Shown in pieces: positions 25,891-34,005 of a stretch of 64,000 bases of DNA. This DNA is from Micromonospora parva. Its GTDB lineage: Bacteria > Actinomycetota > Actinomycetes > Mycobacteriales > Micromonosporaceae. The stretch spans positions 186,001 through 250,000 of the forward strand of contig NZ_JNZS01000002.1 in the NCBI RefSeq assembly GCF_000718515.1, read 5' to 3'. Position numbers and translations under genes: made by a program. Below the pieces are notes generated by a model that was not told the origin of the DNA, ran no database searches, and saw only the letters and a list, made by a program, of their open reading frames with translations. The stretch's first letter is position 1. Each line of letters opens with the position of its first letter.

Positions 25891-26454
25891 TCAGCCAGCA
25901 CGTGCGCCGCCACATACCTGCCAACCGCCGTCATCCTCGACGACAGTAAACGTCCAGTCCTCTCGGCGACTGCTTCGGACGACACCCTCAGCAGCGCCGG
26001 AAATAGTCAGCGTGGTGGCAACAACTTCTCCCGCACCCGACTGTGTGCGAGTCAGTGCACCCCAACTGACTCGCACAGTGACCCCGAACTTCGCCTCACG
26101 CTGCTCAGCCTCAGCTCGCAGGTCTCGAACGGGCTGAAGGTCGGCTCCGCTCTCGCAGGTGAAGAGGTCTGCTCTCGTGTCATTGCGATCCACAAGGAAC
26201 GCGCGCAGATAGTTGTCCACCACTACGTCGGGTGCGCTGCGATCCGGGGCTGAGGCGCGGTCGTACCAGACGTAGGCGGTGGCGATTCCGCCGAGACACA
26301 GCAGCGCGAGCACGCCAGCGGCGACGGTGAGAACCGTCCGCATCCGGCGGCGTGGGGGCTGCGGTGCCGGCGCTGCCGGGGCGGGCGGCAGCTGCTCGGA
26401 CGGTGTCCGCTGGGCCGGTACGCGGGAGACCTGGGAACCGGCGGGGGGCTGCAC
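25891..26454 (-). CDS. single-pass membrane protein with NTF2-like extracytoplasmic domain
   Basis: 187-aa protein. I place the start at GTG 26454 because AGGAGG (26463-26468) lies 8 bp before it; a GTG at 26463 would overlap that Shine-Dalgarno. Pro-rich cytoplasmic part, one helix (TVLTVAAGVLALLCLGGIATAYVWY), then DVVVDNYLRAFLVDRNDTRADLFTC and a closing WTFTVVEDDGGWQVC, a pattern of NTF2-like/Mce-associated/VirB8-like domains. Two cysteines may pair. It is antisense to the block, and its codons are slightly less GC-rich than the neighbours'. Confidence 0.75.
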   Translation of the reverse strand: MQPPAGSQVSRVPAQRTPSEQLPPAPAAPAPQPPRRRMRTVLTVAAGVLALLCLGGIATAYVWYDRASAPDRSAPDVVVDNYLRAFLVDRNDTRADLFTCESGADLQPVRDLRAEAEQREAKFGVTVRVSWGALTRTQSGAGEVVATTLTISGAAEGVVRSSRREDWTFTVVEDDGGWQVCGGARAG

Positions 26455-26657
26455 TGATTCCACCTCCTGAAGTTATCGGCTGGACGCTCCGGAGCCAATG
26501 CCTCAGATCCAGCGGATCGTGACGGACCCCTCCCCACCGGTGAGATCCGCGACAACACCGGCGCAGCGCCGAGGCACCTCCCGGAGGTGCGCCCGCGGCT
26601 GGGATACCGTCTCTGCTTGGGAGGGGTTGCCAACCTCGGGTAGAGGGGGTGGACGCG

Positions 26658-29210
26658 GTGGCCGGTCCGAAGGCTCGCACGAACCGCGCCGCAGCCCTGC
26701 ACCGTCGGGCGACGGCTGTCGCGACCGCGGCTGCCGGAATCCTGGACGAGACGCGGCCGGCTCCGGCGGATCAGCGCCGTCAGTACGAGGTGGCTGACCG
26801 GCTACGGTCGGCTGCGGCGTTGGTGGCTCCGGGTTGGGCGGGCGCGGCGCTGGATTCACTTTCCGTGGACTCTCCGGCTGGTGATGGTCCGCCGCCGTTC
26901 GTTCGGGTCGGCACTGCGGCGCCGTTGGACGACGCTCGTTTCCCCGCGTTGGTGCCACTTGTCGGCACCGGTCATCTCAGCGTGGACGTTGACGCGCGCG
27001 AGGCGCGAGTGGCGGGGTTGCTCCGGGCCGTACTCCTGCGGTTGTTGGGTGCGGCACCGGCGGGTGCCCTGTTGATTCGCGCGGTGGATGCCACCGGGGC
27101 GGTGTTGACGCCGTTCGGGGCGCTCGCGGATGCCGGTCTGCTGCCGCCGCCGGCGGTGGATGTGGCGGGTCTGCGTGCGGTGCTGACCGAGGCCGAGCAG
27201 TGGGTCACGCCGGGGGCGAGTGGGCGTCGTCGTCACGACCGGACGCTGTTGCTGGTGGTGGCCGCGTTGCCGGAGTCGACCGGTCCGACCGATCTGGCGC
27301 GCATCGAGACGTTGGCCGAGCAGGGGCCGGCCGCGGGGCTGCACCTGGTGGTGGCGGGTTGGCCTCCCGCCGGCCCGTACTCGGCCCGGGCGCCGTTGCC
27401 GCTCAGCACCGCGCTGGCGTTGCGTAATGCGTACGCGCTGCTCGGTGACCCGCCGGGGGCGTCGTTCGCCGGGCCGGGCGCGGATCCGCCGGGTGGTTTG
27501 AACTCTCCGGTCTTCGTGGAGTCGGACCCGCCGGCCGAGTTGGTCGACGCGGTCTGTCGGCGGCTCGCCGAGCAGGTGGAGGCGGGTTCCCGGTTGGCGT
27601 TGGGGACCCTGCTGCCGCCGACGGGTGAGCGGCTGTGGGAGTCGGACTCGGCCGACGGGTTGACCACGACGGTCGGCGATGCCGGAGGCCGGTCGGTGTC
27701 GCTGGGTTTCACCGAGTTGACCCCGCACTGGCTGGTGAGCGGTCGGTCCGCAGCGGCCCGTGCGGCGTTCCTGACCACCGCGCTGCTCGGCCTGGCCGCC
27801 CGGTACGGCCCGGATGACCTGGCGTTCTACCTGGCGGATCTCGGCGACGGCGAGTCCTTCGTGGAGTTTTTGCAGACCGAGCGGGACCGGTCGTGGGTTC
27901 CGCAGGTGCGGGCGGCGGCAATGGCTGCCGACCGGGAGTACGTCAGGGATCTGCTTGAGGAGTTGACGGCCGAGGTCCAGCGCCGCACGGAGGCGGGTGC
28001 GCGGGCCGGGGGGCAACGCTTCGCGGAGTTGCGTCAGCATCAGCCGCTGCCGCGGATCGTCTGTGTGGTGGACAATGCGCCGCTGCTGTTCGCCGGGCGG
28101 GATCGGCTGGCCGCCGAGGTGGCCGCCCAGCTGGACGCGCTGGCCCGGGCCGGCCGGGCGTACGGCGTGCACCTGGTGTTGGCCGGTGCGGGTGAGTTGG
28201 GGTTGAGTGCGCGCGCCGACGCCGGTCATCGGGATTCGGTGCTCGGGCAGTTTCCGGTTCGGGTGGCGCTGCCGGGTGGCAGTCCGGTGCTGGAGCCGAC
28301 GAACGATTCGGCCGCCGGTCTGCCGGTGGGCAGTGCGGTGGTGAACACGGCCGGTGGGCTCGGCGGTCCGCGGGGGGCGATCCGGGGTCACGAGCGGTTG
28401 ATCCGTCACCCGGATCCGCAGGATCATCCGGAGGTCGTGGAGGCGTTGCGGCACGAATTGTGGGCGGCGCGTCCGACCGGGTCGGTGCCGCCGGTGGTCT
28501 TCGCTGGTTACGCCCGGCCTCTGCTCGGCAACGATCCGCGCCATCGGGCGGCCCTGGCGGGGCAGGCGCACGGGCCGGCCGCCCTGTTGGGCCGGGCGGT
28601 GGACGTGGCCCGTTCGACGGTTGCGGTGCCGTTGGGGCCGGCGGCCGGGCGCAACCTCGCGGTGCTGGGCTCGGGCACCGCGGCGGGCGGGCTGTTGGCG
28701 ACGGCGGCGCGGAGCACAGCGGCTCACCACGCACCGGGTGGCGCCCGTTTCCTGGTGGCGGCACCGGACCCGGGCTCCCGGGCGTTGGCGCAGGCGTTGA
28801 CGGCCGAGTTGGCGGCCCGGCATTCGGCCGAGTTGGTGGATCTGCCGACGCTGCTCGCGGACACCGCCGACGACCTGCCGACGTACCTTGTGGTGTTCGG
28901 GCTGGACCGGCCGGGTCCTCGGGAGTTGCCGGTGGACCGGCTGCGGTCGCTGCTGCGGGACGGGCCTCCGGCGGGCAGGCATCTGCTGGGCTGGTGGCGT
29001 GCGGTGCCGCCGTTCGCGGCGTTGTTCGAGCCGGCGGGCGAGGTCGACAAGCTGGCTGCGGTGGCCGTGCTGGACGTGCCGGTCGCGCAGCTCACCGCGG
29101 TCTTCGGCCGGCCGGTCGAGTGGCACGCGCGCCCCGACCGGGCGGTGCTCTGGGACGGCCCGGACGAGCGGGGCACCGTCCTGGTGCCGTTCGCCGACGG
29201 GGCCGGCTGA
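26658..29210 (+). CDS. FtsK/EccC-like protein with three inactive ATPase domains
   Basis: 850-aa protein. GTG 26658 is preferred because a GGGGG stretch ends 8 bp upstream; GTG 26649 is an alternative. Three RecA-like regions can be followed. The first is at about 80-240 (LSVDVDAREARVAGLLRAVL... TLLLVVAALPE). The second, about 350-560, aligns with FtsK/EccC (LTPHWLVSGRSAAARAAFL, DLAFYLADLGDGESFVEFL, RIVCVVDNAPLLF, AGRAYGVHLVLAG). The third, about 620-850, has GRNLAVLGSGTAAGGLLATA and YLVVFGLD. None keeps GK(S/T), and the second Walker B has Asn after Asp where Glu is expected. It is therefore a structural pseudo-ATPase or a substrate adaptor. Its stop is 28 bp before a membrane partner gene. 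Confidence 0.82.
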   Translation: MAGPKARTNRAAALHRRATAVATAAAGILDETRPAPADQRRQYEVADRLRSAAALVAPGWAGAALDSLSVDSPAGDGPPPFVRVGTAAPLDDARFPALVPLVGTGHLSVDVDAREARVAGLLRAVLLRLLGAAPAGALLIRAVDATGAVLTPFGALADAGLLPPPAVDVAGLRAVLTEAEQWVTPGASGRRRHDRTLLLVVAALPESTGPTDLARIETLAEQGPAAGLHLVVAGWPPAGPYSARAPLPLSTALALRNAYALLGDPPGASFAGPGADPPGGLNSPVFVESDPPAELVDAVCRRLAEQVEAGSRLALGTLLPPTGERLWESDSADGLTTTVGDAGGRSVSLGFTELTPHWLVSGRSAAARAAFLTTALLGLAARYGPDDLAFYLADLGDGESFVEFLQTERDRSWVPQVRAAAMAADREYVRDLLEELTAEVQRRTEAGARAGGQRFAELRQHQPLPRIVCVVDNAPLLFAGRDRLAAEVAAQLDALARAGRAYGVHLVLAGAGELGLSARADAGHRDSVLGQFPVRVALPGGSPVLEPTNDSAAGLPVGSAVVNTAGGLGGPRGAIRGHERLIRHPDPQDHPEVVEALRHELWAARPTGSVPPVVFAGYARPLLGNDPRHRAALAGQAHGPAALLGRAVDVARSTVAVPLGPAAGRNLAVLGSGTAAGGLLATAARSTAAHHAPGGARFLVAAPDPGSRALAQALTAELAARHSAELVDLPTLLADTADDLPTYLVVFGLDRPGPRELPVDRLRSLLRDGPPAGRHLLGWWRAVPPFAALFEPAGEVDKLAAVAVLDVPVAQLTAVFGRPVEWHARPDRAVLWDGPDERGTVLVPFADGAG

Positions 29211-29238
29211 TCGGGTGGCGCGGGTGGGGGGTGCCGAG

Positions 29239-29958
29239 GTGAATTCGAACGCGACGGTGACCGGGCCGGGGCGACAGCGGGCCGCTGCGGCGACCGGGGA
29301 CGCCACGCTGCCGGCTGTCGAGCCCAGCACGGCCTGGGCGGGGTATCTTGCGGCCGCCCGTCAGTTGGACGGGGTACGCCGTAGCGCTGCTGCGGCCGCC
29401 GGTGAGCAGGCCCGGTCGGCGGAGGCCGCGCGGGAGGAGTTGACGGTGCTCCGTACCGGGCTGGCGAGCCAGCAGGAACGGCTGCGTGAGTTGGGCGTAC
29501 CGGCGATCTCTCTGGTGCCGTCGCCGCCGGAGGTGTCGGAGGCGGCCCGGTCGATGGCGGGTGGTCCGGCGGCCGTGCTGGCGGCGTTGCGGTCCGCGCG
29601 GGGGTGGGCCGAGGCGGCCGACGCGGCGTTGGCCGCACGCCGCCGGATCCGGCCGGGGTCCTGGCCCGCGCGAGCGCGCAACCTCCTGGTGTACGGGCCG
29701 TTTGCGCTGCTGGTGCCGTTGATCCAGGTCGTGGTGCTGGCGGCCACGGGGGTGGGACCGGCGACCGTGGCGGCGCTGATCTGTGGGCTGCCGATGCCGG
29801 CGGTGGCGTTCGTCGCGGGTTGGATCGGCATCGGACGGTTGTTCCGGGTCAGTCCCACCGAGCGGTTGGAACGTACGGCGCGTTTCGGCGCGTTGGTGTG
29901 CCTGGTGCCGGCGGTGCTGGCCACGGCCGGGCTGCTGCTGGCCCTGCTCGCCGGCTGA
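29239..29958 (+). CDS. coiled-coil membrane protein, partner of the pseudo-ATPase
   Basis: 239-aa protein, GTG 29239 after a GGTGGGGGG stretch; GTG 29215 is possible. The first half is helical and coiled-coil-like (AAGEQARSAEAAREELTVLRTGLASQQERLRELG). The second half has three membrane segments (NLLVYGPFALLVPLIQVVVLAATG, TVAALICGLPMPAVAFVAGWIGIG and LVCLVPAVLATAGLLLALLAG). No known family is evident. It is coupled to the FtsK-like pseudo-ATPase and may anchor it to the membrane. Confidence 0.75.
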   Translation: MNSNATVTGPGRQRAAAATGDATLPAVEPSTAWAGYLAAARQLDGVRRSAAAAAGEQARSAEAAREELTVLRTGLASQQERLRELGVPAISLVPSPPEVSEAARSMAGGPAAVLAALRSARGWAEAADAALAARRRIRPGSWPARARNLLVYGPFALLVPLIQVVVLAATGVGPATVAALICGLPMPAVAFVAGWIGIGRLFRVSPTERLERTARFGALVCLVPAVLATAGLLLALLAG

Positions 29959-29969
29959 CGGGCACCAGG

Positions 29970-30022
29970 GACGCAACGGCCGGCCGTCCCCGCCAGGGGG
30001 TGTCGGCCGGCCGTGGTGCGTC
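29970..30022. terminator. bidirectional terminator between the block and folE
   Basis: Perfect 11-bp stem ACGGCCGGCCG/CGGCCGGCCGT (29976-29986 with 30004-30014), extended by GACGCA/TGCGTC after a 2-base bulge. It sits between convergent genes and insulates the secretion-like block from the folE operon. Confidence 0.75.
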
Positions 30023-30028
30023 GGGTTG

Positions 30029-30646
30029 TCAGCGGGGGATGATCAGCGCCATCGCCTCGGCCCGCGACTTGGAGTCCGTCTGCAGGATGCCGCGTACGGC
30101 CGACGTGATGGTCTTGGCACCAGATTTCTGGATGCCCCGCATCGCCATGCACATGTGCTCGCATTCGAGCACGACGACGACGCCGCGGGGTGCGAGTTTG
30201 CTCATCAGCAGGTCGGCGACCTGCGAGGTGAGCCGCTCCTGCACCTGCGGGCGGCGGGCGAAGACCTCGACGAGCCGGGCCAGCTTGGACAGGCCGGTGA
30301 TCCGCCCGTCGGGGCCGGGGATGTAGCCGATGTGCGCGCTGCCCCGGAAGGGCAACAGGTGGTGTTCGCAGAGGCTCATCACGTCGATGTCCCGGACGAT
30401 GACCAGCTCTTCGTGGTTGGCCTCGAAGGTGGTGCTGAGCACCTGGGCCGGGTCGACCCGCAGGCCGGCGAAGAGTTCGGCGTACGCGCGGGCGACCCGG
30501 GCCGGGGTCTGTTGGAGTCCGTCGCGGTCCGGGTCCTCGCCGACCGCGATCAGGATCTCGCGGACGGCCTTCTCGATCCGGCCGAGGTCGACAGCGTCCT
30601 CGACGGGGCGGCCGGTCAGCTTGCCGCTGATCAGCCGCGCGGCCAC
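30029..30646 (-). CDS. folE: GTP cyclohydrolase I
   Basis: Makes dihydroneopterin triphosphate from GTP, the first step of folate synthesis. The 205-aa product has [10 protein letters not shown] with the zinc Cys/His ligands, [35 protein letters not shown] and the closing [12 protein letters not shown]. The only conventional in-frame start is GTG 30646 ([10 protein letters not shown]). Its Shine-Dalgarno is weak, and codons just upstream (DDELDY) look like a normal FolE N-terminus, so a non-standard start is possible. It follows ftsH by 83 bp on the same strand. Confidence 0.96.
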   Translation of the reverse strand: MAARLISGKLTGRPVEDAVDLGRIEKAVREILIAVGEDPDRDGLQQTPARVARAYAELFAGLRVDPAQVLSTTFEANHEELVIVRDIDVMSLCEHHLLPFRGSAHIGYIPGPDGRITGLSKLARLVEVFARRPQVQERLTSQVADLLMSKLAPRGVVVVLECEHMCMAMRGIQKSGAKTITSAVRGILQTDSKSRAEAMALIIPR

Positions 30647-30685
30647 GTAGTCCAGTTCGTCGTCGCCGTCGGGTTCGGTCGCGGA

Positions 30686-30719
30686 GACGGCCAGCTCCCG
30701 GTGTGGGGAGCTGGCCGTC
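30686..30719 (-). terminator. perfect hairpin between ftsH and folE
   Basis: 14-bp perfect stem (30686-30699 with 30706-30719) and a 6-base loop, 10 bp after the ftsH stop. It is a terminator or attenuator that would lower folE expression from the ftsH promoter. It lies within the stretch that would be translated if folE began further upstream. Confidence 0.65.
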
Positions 30720-30729
30720 GGGTCGTTGC

Positions 30730-32748
30730 TCAGTGCGTGCCGTCCGAGTTGTTGGACGGCGCCACGCCGCCGACCGACGCCTGCGCGCCGTCGGCCTGGG
30801 CCTGCGCCTTGAGCTTGTCCTTCTCCGCAGGGGTGAGCACGGGCGGCTCGGTGGAGGGTTGACGCTTGCCGAAGCCGTTGTACGGTGCCAGCGGCGGGCG
30901 CTTGACCACCCGGGAGCAGATGCGCGCCATGTCGGCGGTGGAGAGGGTTTCCTTCTCCATCAGCTCGAGCACGATGTTGTCCAGGACGTCCCGGTATTCC
31001 ACCAGGATCTCCCAGGCCTCGTCGTGCGCCAGCTCGACAAGTGCCCGCATCTCACCGTCGATCTCGGCGGCCACCGAGTCCGAGTAGTCCCGCTCGTGGC
31101 CCATGTTGCGGCCGAGGAACGGCTCGTCCCCGCTGGTGCCGTACTTGATGGCCCCGAGCTTGGAGCTCATGCCGTACTGGGTGATCATCGCGCGGGCCAG
31201 TTGGGTGGCCTTCTCGATGTCGTTGCCGGCACCGGTGGTGGGCTCGTGGAAGACCAGCTCCTCAGCGGCCCGGCCGCCCAGCGCGTACGCCAGGGTGTCG
31301 ATCATTTCGGCGCGGGTCTGGGTGTACTTGTCTTCGGTCGGGAGCACCAGGGTGTGGCCCAGCGAGCGGCCACGGGACAGGATCGTCACCTTGTGCACCG
31401 GCGCGGCGTGCGGCAGCGCCCAGGCGACCAGCGCGTGGCCACCCTCGTGGTAAGCGGTGATCTTCTTTTCCTGGTCGCTCATCACGCGGGTCCGTCGCTG
31501 CGGACCGGCGATCACCCGGTCGATCGACTCTTCGAGCGAGTCGTTGGTGATCGCGCGCTGGTCCTTACGGGCGGTGAGCAGGGCCGACTCGTTGATCACG
31601 TTGGCCAGGTCGGCGCCGCTGAAGCCAGGGGTGCGCCGGGCCACCGAGTCGAGGTCGACGTCGGGGGTGAACGGCTTGCCCTTGGCGTGCACCCGCAGGA
31701 TGGCCTTGCGGCCCTCCATGTCGGGGGCGTCGACCGGGATCTGCCGGTCGAACCGGCCCGGACGCAGCAGCGCAGGGTCGAGGATGTCCGGCCGGTTGGT
31801 GGCGGCGATCAGGATGACCCCGCCCTTGGTGTCGAAGCCGTCCATCTCGACGAGCAGCTGGTTGAGCGTCTGCTCCCGCTCGTCGTGGCCGCCGCCCATG
31901 CCGGCGCCGCGGTGCCGGCCGACGGCGTCGATCTCGTCGACGAAGACGATCGCCGGGGCGTTCGTCTTGGCCTGCTCGAACAGGTCACGGACCCGGCTCG
32001 CGCCGACACCGACGAACATCTCGACGAAGTCGGAGCCGGAGATCGAGTAGAAGGGCACCCCGGCCTCGCCGGCGACCGCGCGGGCCAGCAGCGTCTTGCC
32101 GGTGCCGGGCGGGCCGAACAGCAGCACGCCCTTCGGGATCTTGGCGCCCAGGGCCTGGTACTTCGCCGGGTTCTGCAGGAAGTCCTTGATCTCGTGCAGC
32201 TCCTCGACGGCCTCCTCGGCACCCGCGACGTCCGCGAAGGTCGTCTTCGGAGTGTCCTTGGTGATCATCTTGGCCTTGGACTTCCCGAAGTTGAGCACCC
32301 GGGAGCCGCCGCCCTGCATCTGCGACATGAAGAACAGCAGCAGGAGGACGAGCAGCGCGATCGGCAGCAGATTGACCAGCAGGCTCACCCAGATGCTGTC
32401 CGAGGAGACCTTGGCGTCGGCGGGGCCGGTGACCCGGTTGGCCGCCTTGGCGTCCAGCACCTCGTTCCAGATCTGGTCGCCAGCCTGGTACGGGAACTGG
32501 GCCTCGATCCGGTCGGTCTCGGTCTTGCCGAACTTCGTCTTCTGGGCCAGATCCAGCTGGAGCGTCTGCTCCTTGTCCTGGAAGACAACCTTATTGATCT
32601 TGGCGGTGTGCAGTTGATCGAGCGCAACGGAAGTGTCCACGCGGTGGTAGCTGGGACCAGCGGTGAACAGCTGACTGAGCACAACGGCGCCGAGGATGAC
32701 CAGGATGATCCAGACCACCGGTCGGCGGAAGAAACGCGTACGTTCCAT
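30730..32748 (-). CDS. ftsH: ATP-dependent zinc metalloprotease FtsH
   Basis: 672-aa membrane AAA+ protease. Two membrane segments ([16 protein letters not shown] at about residues 13-28 and [20 protein letters not shown] at about 120-140) flank the extracytoplasmic domain. The AAA module has Walker A GPPGTGKT (about 205-212), Walker B IVFVDEID and the second region [20 protein letters not shown]. The protease site is HEGGH near 431-435. It degrades misassembled membrane proteins and some regulators. The C-terminus is a low-complexity Gln/Ala/Ser tail. A 580-bp upstream region with 42-bp repeats may contain its promoter. Confidence 0.97.
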   Translation of the reverse strand: MERTRFFRRPVVWIILVILGAVVLSQLFTAGPSYHRVDTSVALDQLHTAKINKVVFQDKEQTLQLDLAQKTKFGKTETDRIEAQFPYQAGDQIWNEVLDAKAANRVTGPADAKVSSDSIWVSLLVNLLPIALLVLLLLFFMSQMQGGGSRVLNFGKSKAKMITKDTPKTTFADVAGAEEAVEELHEIKDFLQNPAKYQALGAKIPKGVLLFGPPGTGKTLLARAVAGEAGVPFYSISGSDFVEMFVGVGASRVRDLFEQAKTNAPAIVFVDEIDAVGRHRGAGMGGGHDEREQTLNQLLVEMDGFDTKGGVILIAATNRPDILDPALLRPGRFDRQIPVDAPDMEGRKAILRVHAKGKPFTPDVDLDSVARRTPGFSGADLANVINESALLTARKDQRAITNDSLEESIDRVIAGPQRRTRVMSDQEKKITAYHEGGHALVAWALPHAAPVHKVTILSRGRSLGHTLVLPTEDKYTQTRAEMIDTLAYALGGRAAEELVFHEPTTGAGNDIEKATQLARAMITQYGMSSKLGAIKYGTSGDEPFLGRNMGHERDYSDSVAAEIDGEMRALVELAHDEAWEILVEYRDVLDNIVLELMEKETLSTADMARICSRVVKRPPLAPYNGFGKRQPSTEPPVLTPAEKDKLKAQAQADGAQASVGGVAPSNNSDGTH

Positions 32749-32903
32749 ACTGTTGTCGAGCGCCGGAGCGCCCGCATCCTCCTGATCGACGTCCTGACCG
32801 TCTGATGGTGTCGCCGCGCTGAGCGGCGGCCGGAGCCGCCGTGCGGGCCGGCTCGACCCCGAGACGCGAAAACTGCCGCGCCGCGGTCATTCGACGGTAC
32901 ACC

Positions 32904-32945
32904 GTGTACGCGAGGAGTGAGCTTGCGAGCCCCGCAGTCGTACAC
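32904..32945. repeat. 42-bp repeat, copy 1
   Basis: 42-bp unit beginning GTGTACG and ending CGTACAC (perfect inverted ends) around a core that includes GAGTGAGCTTGCGAGCCCCG. It matches copy 2 over the whole length except two positions. It resembles the short dispersed intergenic repeats of Micromonosporaceae. Confidence 0.85.
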
Positions 32946-32955
32946 AATCACAGCG

Positions 32956-32997
32956 GTGTGCGCGAGGAGTGAGCTTGCGAGCCCCGCAGTCGTGCAC
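32956..32997. repeat. 42-bp repeat, copy 2
   Basis: Direct repeat of 32904-32945 after a 10-bp spacer. It differs by A to G in the left end and T to G (CGTGCAC) in the right end. A third, degenerate copy (GCGAGCCTGCGAGCCTCCGC core) follows near 33018-33060. Confidence 0.85.
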
Positions 32998-33211
32998 CAT
33001 CAAAAGACCGAGGACGCCGACAGCGAGCCTGCGAGCCTCCGCACTCGGCGCGCCTTCGACATCGACGACACGCACCGTGGGCAGGCCCACCAGCCCCGCA
33101 GCCAACGTACGGCGAGTCCGGGTGGAGCCGGCGTGGCGAGGAGTCCGGCTCGGCCACCCGAACGCCCGGTCACGCGATCGAGGGGGTCGAGCGCGGAGTA
33201 ACCTCCGGGCC

Positions 33212-33226
33212 ACCGTGCTACACGGT
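33212..33226. promoter_or_regulatory. short palindrome upstream of ftsH
   Basis: ACCGTG-CTA-CACGGT, a perfect 6-bp inverted repeat. A related GTACAC-C-GTGTAC lies at 32897-32909 beside repeat copy 1. These could be operator sites, but there is no regulator to match them. Confidence 0.3.
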
Positions 33227-33300
33227 AACCGCATCAGCTGAGAGCGCGCTGAACGTCGGCTTGATGGATGCCGATGCGAGTTGGGCTCATTACGCCCGAG

Positions 33301-33325
33301 GGGCCACCCCGACGGGGTGGGACCC
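33301..33325 (-). terminator. hairpin after hpt
   Basis: CCACCCCG-A-CGGGGTGG with outer GGG/CCC pairing, just past the hpt stop on the minus strand; a likely terminator with a very tight loop. Confidence 0.5.
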
Positions 33326-33329
33326 GTGG

Positions 33330-33905
33330 TCAGGAGCGGGCGTAGACCTCGGGCTTGAGCACCCCGACGTAGGGCAACTCCCGGTAGCGCTCACCGAAGT
33401 CGAGGCCGTACCCGACCACGAACTCGGTGGGGATGTCGAAGCCGACGTACTTCACCGGGACCGGCACCTTCACCGCGTCCGGCTTGCGGAAGAGAGCGAC
33501 CACCTCGACGCTCGCCGCCGACCGGGACTCGAGGTAGCGCAGCAGCCAGGAGAGCGTCAGGCCGGAGTCGACGATGTCCTCGACGACGACCACGTGCCGA
33601 CCCGCGATGTCGCGGTCCAGGTCCTTGAGGATGCGGACGACCCCGGAGGAGGTGGTGCCCTGGCCGTAGGACGAGATGGCCATGAAGTCGAGCTCCGCCG
33701 GCGGGCCGTTGCGGCCCAGCGCCCGGGCGAAGTCCGCCATGAACATCACCGCACCCTTGAGGACGCACACCAGCAGCAGCCCGTCGCCCACGTGGGCGTA
33801 GTCGGCGGAGACCTGCTTGGCCAGCTCCGCCGTCTTCTCGCGGATCTGCGCCTCAGAGATGATCACGTGGTCGATGTCGGCGTCGTACCAGGAGCCGTCA
33901 GCCAT
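33330..33905 (-). CDS. hpt: hypoxanthine phosphoribosyltransferase
   Basis: 191-aa purine salvage enzyme that forms IMP or GMP from hypoxanthine or guanine and PRPP. ATG 33903-33905. The PRPP-binding loop VVVVEDIVDSGLTLSWLL is intact, as are LLLVCVLKGAVMFMADFARAL and the SYGQGTTSSG flexible loop. In actinobacteria hpt typically lies between tilS and ftsH; here a regulator gene and a small membrane gene have entered between tilS and hpt. Confidence 0.95.
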   Translation of the reverse strand: MADGSWYDADIDHVIISEAQIREKTAELAKQVSADYAHVGDGLLLVCVLKGAVMFMADFARALGRNGPPAELDFMAISSYGQGTTSSGVVRILKDLDRDIAGRHVVVVEDIVDSGLTLSWLLRYLESRSAASVEVVALFRKPDAVKVPVPVKYVGFDIPTEFVVGYGLDFGERYRELPYVGVLKPEVYARS

Positions 33906-33941
33906 GACTCCTAGCCTGCCGTACGTCTGCTGGCCTCCGTC

Positions 33942-33973
33942 GGCGGGGCCGCACCTTTTGGCGCGGTCCCGCC
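33942..33973. terminator. hairpin upstream of hpt
   Basis: 11-bp near-perfect stem (33942-33952 with 33963-33973, one mismatch) with a T-containing loop. It lies between the small membrane gene and hpt on the minus strand and probably ends the former transcript. Confidence 0.5.
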
Positions 33974-34005
33974 GAGGATTTTCTGGGCAAACAACGCCAA
34001 TCACA

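Larger units (their letters stand above)
32749..33329. other. 581-bp intergenic region upstream of ftsH
   Basis: Lies between ftsH and hpt, both leftward. It holds two 42-bp direct repeats (32904-32945, 32956-32997), a third degenerate copy near 33018-33060, short palindromes at 32897-32909 and 33212-33226, and the hpt terminator at 33301-33325. No credible gene was seen in it. Confidence 0.65.

Noticed and set aside
26856..29330. 824-codon open frame opposite the pseudo-ATPase
   Set aside because: Gln/Arg/Pro-rich translation without motifs, mirrored on the plus-strand gene whose domains can be aligned to EccC/FtsK.
17023..29958. Complete integrative conjugative element
   Set aside because: No integrase, excisionase, relaxase, replication protein, tRNA target or flanking direct repeat could be found, so only a secretion-like block is claimed.
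32904..32997. CRISPR array
   Set aside because: Only two full repeats with a 10-bp spacer and no cas genes; the ends are inverted as in dispersed intergenic repeats.
32889..33234. Leftward frames of 69-115 codons across the ftsH upstream repeats
   Set aside because: Their translations follow the 42-bp repeats and change composition abruptly. They resemble no protein and lack Shine-Dalgarno sequences.
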